DNA of 64,000 nt. Origin: Scilla litardierei. Lineage: Eukaryota > Streptophyta > Magnoliopsida > Asparagales > Asparagaceae. How positions within the stretch are numbered: position 1 is the stretch's first letter; every line of letters begins with the position of its first letter. The notes beneath the pieces are model-generated. The model was not told the origin of the DNA, ran no database searches, and saw only the letters and a list, made by a program, of their open reading frames with translations. Shown here piece by piece: positions 58,296-64,000 of the stretch. The stretch lies in assembly GCA_030789695.1 (NCBI GenBank), contig CM061141.1:319550452-319614451 (forward strand). The letters run 5' to 3'. The translations under genes and the position numbers were made by a program.

Positions 58296-58415
58296 GAAGA
58301 TGGCGACGTGGGACTGGGCGGCAAGGTTGTAGACCTTGTTGGGGAGGAGGAGGTCGACCCAGCAGCGGAGGGAGGAGGCTTTGGAGAGGTTGGCATAGTG
58401 GAGCTTCATGTGATC
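58296..58415 (-). pseudogene. GDP-mannose 4,6-dehydratase fragment
   Basis: The minus strand encodes [20 protein letters not shown], followed by LPNKVYNLAAQSHVA. In plant GDP-D-mannose 4,6-dehydratase (GMD/MUR1), an NAD(P)-dependent short-chain enzyme in GDP-fucose synthesis, the matching stretch is MKLHYADLTDASSLRRW then PDEVYNLAAQSHVA. About 40 codons survive. The frame beyond it (IFPRLILEEA, stop) is unrelated. It lies 85 bases downstream of the calmodulin-like fragment in the same orientation. Confidence 0.8.
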
Positions 58416-58498
58416 GGCATAGTCAACAGCCCGTATGATCGGAAGCTTGGCATGCTTGGAAGGGAGAGCTTGGTGCAATCGATAGCTCGGTATGGTCG

Positions 58499-58744
58499 AC
58501 GATCGAAGGGCTCAGGCTTCATGTGCTTCTTCATGAGGTCGATGAACCATGGCACGTCAAAGGGGGTGGTGAGGTTCTCTGCCGTCACGATCTCCTTCAG
58601 TTGGGCCTGAGTCGGGTTTCTGCTGAGGGAGCGCATGCGGATGCCAAGCTCCGACGAGACAGTCCGATAGTCACTGTCGGTGTCGAATAGGGAGAACGCC
58701 TCGTGCATTGAGGCCACCTGGTCATCGCAGATCTCCTACCCCAT
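58499..58744 (-). pseudogene. Calmodulin-like (CML13/14-type) N-terminal fragment
   Basis: From ATG 58742-58744 the frame reads M-G, stop (TAG 58736-58738), then [59 protein letters not shown]. Plant CML13/14 and rice CML7-type proteins have the same order with an EF-hand (FDTDGDGRIxPSELG) and FDFxRFLDLM. The first EF-hand has lost residues of the calcium loop here ([12 protein letters not shown]). Homology stops after EPFDR, roughly half the protein. It is a broken copy with an early stop, fused in tandem to the dehydratase fragment. Confidence 0.85.
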
Positions 58745-58887
58745 TTTTCATTGGAGGAGGCCCTTGCTTGTCGCATGGATGTTAGAGGCCATTGTTTCCC
58801 CCATTGTTTGGGGATTTGTGTAAGAGGAGACTTTAAAAAAGCTGAGATCTTTCCGCGTTGAATCTTCGTGGAGAGGGAAATAGAAGA

Positions 58888-58978
58888 GAGATTTTGATAT
58901 ATACATATATACTATATACATATGTATATTACTATATTTTGATATATACATGTCTATATTTCTATATATATCTATTAT
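58888..58978. repeat. AT-rich TATATACA repeat
   Basis: Imperfect TATATACATA and CTATAT units over about 90 bases lie between the gene fragments and the Helitron-like region. It is a simple-sequence expansion. Confidence 0.8.
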
Positions 58979-59804
58979 ACATTTGGAAACTGTTTTTGAA
59001 TCCTAGGGCTGACTAGGACAAGCTGACTAGGACAAAAGGGTTGATAGAAAGACGGCTGAGATTTAATCTTGAGGAATGAATGGTTGCAATGCGATCTTGT
59101 GAAAAGTTTTGGAGGGAAAAATATTTTTGGGGAAATGAAAGTTTATGTTAAATGAAACTTTTTGTGGAATGAAAGTTTCTGGGGAATAGCTACATGCAAT
59201 TAATGCATTTGGGAAAAAAACTTATGCTGCAGATCGAATGCACACATTAAGATGCGAATATTTTCTCGCATCTGTGTCGAAGGCGCCTGCTAAATTTTTT
59301 ATAATAATTTATTGTTCCGTGCCGAAATTTTTTGTTTTTATACGCCGTTATAGAGAACGACAAATTTTTTGTTCCACGCGGAAGGTCCTCAGGCCGAATT
59401 TTTTGTTCTACCAAATTTGTTGCTCCTTACGCTAATTTTTTGTTCCGTGCCGAAATTTTTTGTTGTTCTATGTCGTTATAGAGAACAGTGAATTTTTGTT
59501 CCGCGCCGAAGGTGCCTGGGCCGAATTTGTTGTTGTACCGAATTTGGTGTTCCACACCGAATTGTTGTTTCGTGTCGCTTCGGCGCCCGCGCCGTAGGCG
59601 CCCGCTAATTTTTTTTCGCGTCGAATGTGTTGTTATACCGAATAAATTTGTTATTCCGCGCCGAAGGTACCGATGCCGCTAAATATTTTTACGCTAATTT
59701 GTTGTTCTGCGCAATTTTGACTGGGGAAATAATTTTTTGGGAACAAAGATTTCGCGGGGGAAAATCTTAAATGAATCGTGCCCGAGGGCACGGGTCATGA
59801 CTAG
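58955..59804 (+). mobile_element. Non-autonomous Helitron, 3' end supported, 5' end tentative
   Basis: At the right end, CGTGCCC (59777-59783), a two-base loop and GGGCACG (59786-59792) form a hairpin, followed after eight bases by CTAG (59801-59804) and T. Helitron 3' ends have exactly this design: a GC-rich hairpin about ten bases before CTRR, inserted between A and T. The 5' end is a guess from a TCTATATTTC-type start near 58955. No Rep-helicase coding is present. If the 5' border is further left, the captured gene fragments would be inside it. Confidence 0.5.
59270..59730 (+). repeat. Degenerate minisatellite of AATTTTTTGTTCCGYGCCGAAGG units
   Basis: About ten loose copies occur of a unit with TTTTTTGTTCC and GCGCCGAAGG/GCCGAATTT, spaced 30-70 bases. 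They alternate AT-rich and GC-rich halves. Internal repeats of this kind are common in short Helitrons. Confidence 0.7.
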
Positions 59805-59809
59805 TATGT

Positions 59810-59850
<41 letters not shown>

Positions 59851-59852
59851 TA
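59810..59852. repeat. (CA)n microsatellite
   Basis: About 19 CA units with one CAA interruption lie six bases beyond the Helitron-type end. A simple repeat. Confidence 0.92.
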
Positions 59853-59858
59853 CATATG

Positions 59859-59895
59859 CAGTGGCATAATCAGGAAATTTTTTTGCCCTGGGCGA
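59859..59895 (+). mobile_element. Possible hAT transposon end
   Basis: CAGTGGCATAATCAGGAAAT followed by a T run and GCCCTGGGC resembles the CAGTGGCGGAGCCAGG-type terminal repeat of many plant hAT elements. No matching opposite terminus or 8-bp duplication was found. Confidence 0.3.
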
Positions 59896-60399
59896 AAATA
59901 AAGATGATACACAGAATAATATTTAAAAATACTATTAACTTTATACAACGGACTTCATGTCAAACATAAATCTTCATGTTGCAATTTCAGTAATGATGAA
60001 AATTTATCACATCTAAGGACATGTTTTAGGCAATTACGTCACTAATTTAAAAAATAATCATACTTATTTTGGGTATTGTTTGGAAAAAAAATTTCCAAGG
60101 AAACAACTAGCATACTTATGAGGCCAAACTAAAAATGATAATATTAAACAATGGTAATATTTAAAATTAAAATGAAAAAGTGATTCCTAATACATGTTCT
60201 ATTAGGATCAAAATATAAACAAAGACATGCAATCTTTATTAAAAATCAAATAATGATATCGAAAAACATTAATTCTATATTAAAATAAATATCAAATTCA
60301 ATGCAAAGTCCAGTTTTACTGCTAAAAAAATAAAAATACTAAGTTTACAGTAAATGGTAACACAGCCAATCCAAAATTTTAAAGTAATTATAGCTAAAT
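59896..60399. other. AT-rich stretch, no feature seen
   Basis: No ORF of note and no repeat structure were recognised. It may include the R-U5 end of the copia LTR that begins at 60636 on the minus strand, whose far border I could not set. Confidence 0.4.
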
Positions 60400-60636
60400 A
60401 CCGGATCGAATAAATCAAGAAAAACAGTTCTTGAAAAATCAATGATTTTGCCCCAAAAATACACACGAAAAGGGAAAAAAAATCTAATTCTGTTATGAAT
60501 CAATTACTGGGGGAGGAACCCCCAGCCCTTTATTTATAGGCATGGTAGGAGAGTAGATACATCGAATACATAGATATGGGCGTATCTCTAAGATACCCGC
60601 AATCCTAACCGACTCTGGTTATTTCCATTCACAACA
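60400..60636 (-). repeat. Element I 3' LTR (low-coordinate border uncertain)
   Basis: It starts TGTTGTGAATGGAAATAACC on the minus strand right after GATAAGGGGGAG. TATAAATA is the complement of 60531-60538, followed by an AAAGGGCTGGGGG leader. The end was not located, so 60400 is a placeholder. Confidence 0.65.
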
Positions 60637-60649
60637 CTCCCCCTTATCC

Positions 60650-61022
60650 AGCCATAGGTGTGGACTCCGCTCAAGAGCACTTCGGGATTCTGAGCGTAAT
60701 AAGAGTCTCACATGGGGTGGATACTTCAGGATCCTGAGTTGGTGAGGTTTGCCTCGTTAAAACCTTTAGCTATGGAAAACCCAGTGGGAAAAACCATAGT
60801 TAAGGAAAAAGAGTGCAAACGCTCTTTAACTCCCCCTGATTTGTACATGTGACTCTGCTCATGAATACTTCTGGATTCTGAGCGTCACAGAGGGGTGGAT
60901 ACTTCGGGATCCAGAGTTGATTTGATTTGCCTCGTTAAAACCTTTGGCTATGGAAAACCCAGTGGGAAAAACCATAGCTAAGGGAAAAGAGTACAAATTC
61001 TGTCAACTCCCCCTGATCTGTA
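60650..61022 (-). repeat. Two tandem copies of a 185-bp purine-tract unit, element I
   Basis: Each copy (about 60650-60840 and 60841-61022) contains, on the plus strand, TTCTGAGCGT, GGGGTGGATACTTC, TTTGCCTCGTTAAAACCTTT, a segment from CTATGGAAAACCCAGTGGGA on, and AACTCCCCCTGAT. On the element strand the last is ATCAGGGGGAGTT. Together with the tract at the LTR there are three candidate polypurine tracts. Confidence 0.88.
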
Positions 61023-61182
61023 AAAGCTCTTAGGCTTTCAGATCTCGTAGGCTTATATCATCACTCCTATTTACAATATTCCGAAAATGTACACAGATTA
61101 CAAATTTTATCACCATCAAGCAGCTGCTGCGTCCAGAAACTCTGGAGAGGTGAGCTAAGTTTCGTCGCCTCTGATGTGGTCT

Positions 61183-62656
61183 TCAGACTATATGGTCAGC
61201 TCCACAGAACCAGCCTCTATCCCAGTCGTTACCGGGATGTGATGTACCACCAGACGCCCTCAAATACACCATTGGTGTGATTCTGGAATGGTGAGGATCT
61301 CGGAATTGATAGGATGATGTTGCCTTCATAAGTTGCTTTGCATATCTGCAGGGGATGGCCATCCCACTGTGGGTACCCGTTCTGTGATTTCTCAGCATAT
61401 GGACTGGACCTGAAACCTGCATTTGCATAAACATTGGAGGATGCTACTACATTTTGTAAGTCCAAATATTTCGACCCTTGGAGGAAGCGCAGAAGGCTTA
61501 ACTCAGGTCTAATGGCCCTTTTTAGGTGCCAACTATCTCTGGCTAATGAGTTTACTGCAATTGCTATACCGGGACACATGTAGTTAGCCAGGAGTGCATG
61601 ATTGCACTAAGATAGGGGACTTTAGGACCGGTTATATCCTCCCCCTCTTCCAGCGATCGGAAGGGTTCTTTTTGTTCATCCATTAAGTGTCCCACCGTAG
61701 GTGTACTTTGGATGACAATGGTCCTTTTAATATCTCCAACGCACTTCTGGGCGTTTGTAACAGGATTCTATGAGCCGTGACTTTATATTTGCCTAGGTCT
61801 TTTTATTTCATGTTTAAAAGTCAGGCTTGTACATTTATTTCGGTTTTCTCTTCAGGAGATCCGATGAGGTGTTAGTTGTTTACAACTAAGATCTCTAATC
61901 CTGTTCTTTGCACAGATGCACAGACAACCTTCAGTAGGAATCGTTGACTTGTCAAGTGATTCTCTTGGTTGTACATTTATTTGTTATACTTATATTTCTT
62001 CATTTGAATAGACGTCCCGAAGTCTATTCAGGCATTTTAAGGAAATGTGGAAATTATCTTTACAAGATGTCCACGAAGGTATGCCGTCACAACATCCAAT
62101 AACGGCATATCAAAAATTTTCCTTCGCCAAATCGTAAGGTATTCGCTTTTGATAACTTAGGGAGACTGATGCATCATTTATGAGACATGCTCATTTGAAT
62201 TTGTTCGATCCCTAGTTTCAGCGAAATTTTCCTTGGGCTATAGGTTGTACCGTATAGCATACGATTTTGTATTTATTTTTCTTATGTTTGCAATACTTTG
62301 TTTTATCCACAGGTTTGACACCTTTTGGTGTCTGGACTTCAGGTCCGAACATTTCACGTTTCATAAGTGAGTCCAGCTCATCTTTTATTGCCACGTTCCA
62401 CGTTTGGCCAATCTCTACGTTTGCCTTCTAGCAACGGAGTGTGGAACGATAATTTTCAAACATCATCGCCATTGCGATGTATATGGCAATATAATACGTG
62501 AATACATTGTCGACAATTTATGTTCTATCTGTCCAACACCTCCCCAGTACGTACAACATTTACTTAATTTCAATTTTTCCCGGCAATTCCTCTGCAGTGG
62601 ATTCCGGGAAGGGTGATGGTGTGGACAGGAGCTCATTGTCCTGTGGTAGTATTGTC
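61183..62656 (-). pseudogene. Element I reverse transcriptase (decayed) and RNase H
   Basis: 61579 down to 61229 retains CPGIAIAVNSLARDSWHLKR, LLRFLQGSKYLDL, YANAGFRSSPYAEKSQNGYP, matching the end of copia reverse transcriptase and RNase H (normally YADAGYxSDPHxxxSQTGYVF). The catalytic aspartate positions are partly lost. Upstream to 62656 only short matches remain, with many stops; YVDD is not visible. Confidence 0.7.
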
Positions 62657-63990
62657 TTAAGGTCTCCAGGAGTTTCTGTCCTTGGAGCCTGGTGGTCTGC
62701 CTCTTTTCTGTTGAGGATCAGCCACTTCTGCTGCTGGTGGATTGCATCCATTCTCGGGGATGTCAATCCTAGCTGGAGTTTTTGCAGCAGGGATGTGTGA
62801 TCTGACAATCTTCTGGTTGTCAATAAATGATTCCGGTAATTGGTAGACAGTGTTCTGTATGTGGAGGATCTTCGGGATCTCTTCTACACATTGTATTGTT
62901 ACCGGATCATAGTGGGTCAAACTTTTTGTATCCCACGTTATAATTTTCTTCGCGCCAGATTTTCTAGTATCTGGGCATATTTTTGGGAAACTTGTCTCAT
63001 CGAAATCACAGTCTTCAAGATGTGCCTTAAATGCGTCCCCCGTTTGGGGTTCTAGGTAGCTTATAAGTGAGGGTGAGTCAAACCCTGCATGGATACCTAG
63101 GCGACGTTGAGTACCGTTTGGGTCCTCTTTGGTGGTGCAATGGGGATTTAAGACTGCGCGACCGAAGATTCTCAGATGAGAAATGTTCGGTGGCATTCCA
63201 TATGCAAATTGCATTGGAGACTCTGACCTCCAGAGGGTCTTATTTTCATTTACGATGCAGCATGCAGAGTTTGCATGTCCCCATGCATCCATAGGTAATC
63301 GGGATTTAATGGACGTTTAGTCCATTGGAGTCTACTTTTCAGTGACTCTGCCGACCCATTTTGGGTATGAACATGCGGCACTTGTATGTTCATTTTCAAT
63401 TCCCGTTGATTGGCAGTACTCTTGAAAAGACTGGGAGGTATATTTCCTAACATTAACCAGACTTATTTACAATATTTTATTGTCTGGGAAATGTGCCCGC
63501 AACATTTTTATTTTTGTGCCAATAGCTTTGGAAAAGCTAAGTTGCGGGTTTGTAGTAGACACACGTACGAATATTCTGAGGATGCATTTATCAGTACAGT
63601 GAAGTACTGAAATAGCCCACTAGGGGTGGTGGATTTTATCCACATCTATCTCCTTGTATTCTTTTTGAGGAAGCGTGGAGATCCTTTTTCAACTTTTCGT
63701 GGAGATGGCCTTGTAATTAATCTTCCCTTATAGTAAGGGATGCGATGGAATTTTCCCTTCTGAAGAATCTTCTGGTTCTTCAAGTCATACCCATAGGATA
63801 AGATATTGTGCATCATCACAAATCCAGGGTGGCCAAGTCCATCATGCCAGAGTAAAAACTCGGCTGATGTAGGGCACTTCAGGTGCTCCGTTTAATTCTG
63901 CTTCCTTTCTCCGAATCTTCGTATGGTAGAGGCCTATAAGGCTCTCAAAACGTTCAAGTGTGGATTTTACTCCTTTTTCTTGAGACGTTG
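62657..63990 (-). pseudogene. Element I pre-integrase and integrase
   Basis: From the right: FLLWHDGLGHPGFVMMHNIL (pre-integrase), then LLAQKIKMLRAHFPD, a damaged core, HVHTQNGSAES, and an open frame 63292-62657 with SHLRIFGRAVLNP, RRLGIHAGFDSPSLISYLEP, CDFDETSFP and SHIPAAKTPARIDIP. Order and spacing follow copia integrase. Stops and frameshifts occur near 63454, 63475 and 63630. The acidic triad is incomplete. Confidence 0.85.
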
Positions 63991-64000
63991 CATACGGTAA

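Larger units (their letters stand above)
60400..64000 (-). mobile_element. Element I: decayed Ty1/copia retrotransposon, cut by window edge
   Basis: On the minus strand from the right edge come pre-integrase, integrase, decayed reverse transcriptase, RNase H, a duplicated purine-rich 3' region and an LTR starting TGTTGTGAATGG at 60636. The coding part is rich in frameshifts. The 5' LTR, gag and protease would lie beyond 64000. The integrase C-terminal segment (RRLGIHAGFDSPSLISYLEP) matches a widespread plant copia family whose clade I do not assign. Confidence 0.88.

Overview
This window is nuclear DNA of a flowering plant. Every recognisable coding segment belongs to plant LTR-retrotransposon lineages (Ty1/copia Tork-like; Ty3/gypsy Athila, Tekay chromovirus and Tat) or is a broken fragment of a plant gene (nepenthesin-type aspartic protease, CML13/14-type calmodulin-like protein, GDP-mannose 4,6-dehydratase). 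I see no intact host gene. Species cannot be named from the sequence. Element letters A-I are my own labels.

The central result is the layout. Positions 2599-55912 are one copia element (A) of about 6.1 kb, blown apart by nested insertions and still flanked by its own 5-bp target duplication AAACG. Its 5' LTR holds an Athila-like element B (3233-32748, duplication GATTC). B's 5' LTR holds a Tekay chromovirus C (4483-16669, minus strand, AAATT), and C holds a solo-LTR-like block D (11612-14237, no duplication found). B's 3' untranslated region holds E (24168-30225, GTAGT), a gag-only relative of B. The reverse transcriptase of A is cut by F (35806-51036, minus strand, CAAGG), a second gag-only element. 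F itself holds G (38822-46432, minus strand, GTTTG), a Tat element that has lost pol. A's reverse transcriptase is cut again by a solo LTR, H (51233-53685, GCAGT). Removing H and F in turn restores the copia reading order on both sides.

Flanks. Positions 1-2593 hold a decayed 5S rRNA-like sequence, an aspartic-protease fragment on the minus strand and a gypsy LTR fragment with a TATA box. Positions 55918-57900 hold a decayed Tat-like LTR region on the minus strand. Positions 58296-58744 hold a chimeric pair of gene fragments, calmodulin-like then GDP-mannose dehydratase, in the same orientation. Around 59777-59804 there is a Helitron-type 3' end. From about 60400 to the right edge is a decayed copia element (I) on the minus strand that runs out of the window.

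How the parts relate. B carries pol, although broken. E and F carry only gag plus a shared C-terminal module. B, E and F share a tRNA-Asp-type primer site, an internal purine-rich motif after the last ORF and an AGTTGGG-type tract before the 3' LTR. This fits a helper and dependent arrangement, which is inference. Many nonsense mutations in A, B and C are consistent with CAR to TAR changes, pointing to cytosine deamination in silenced chromatin.
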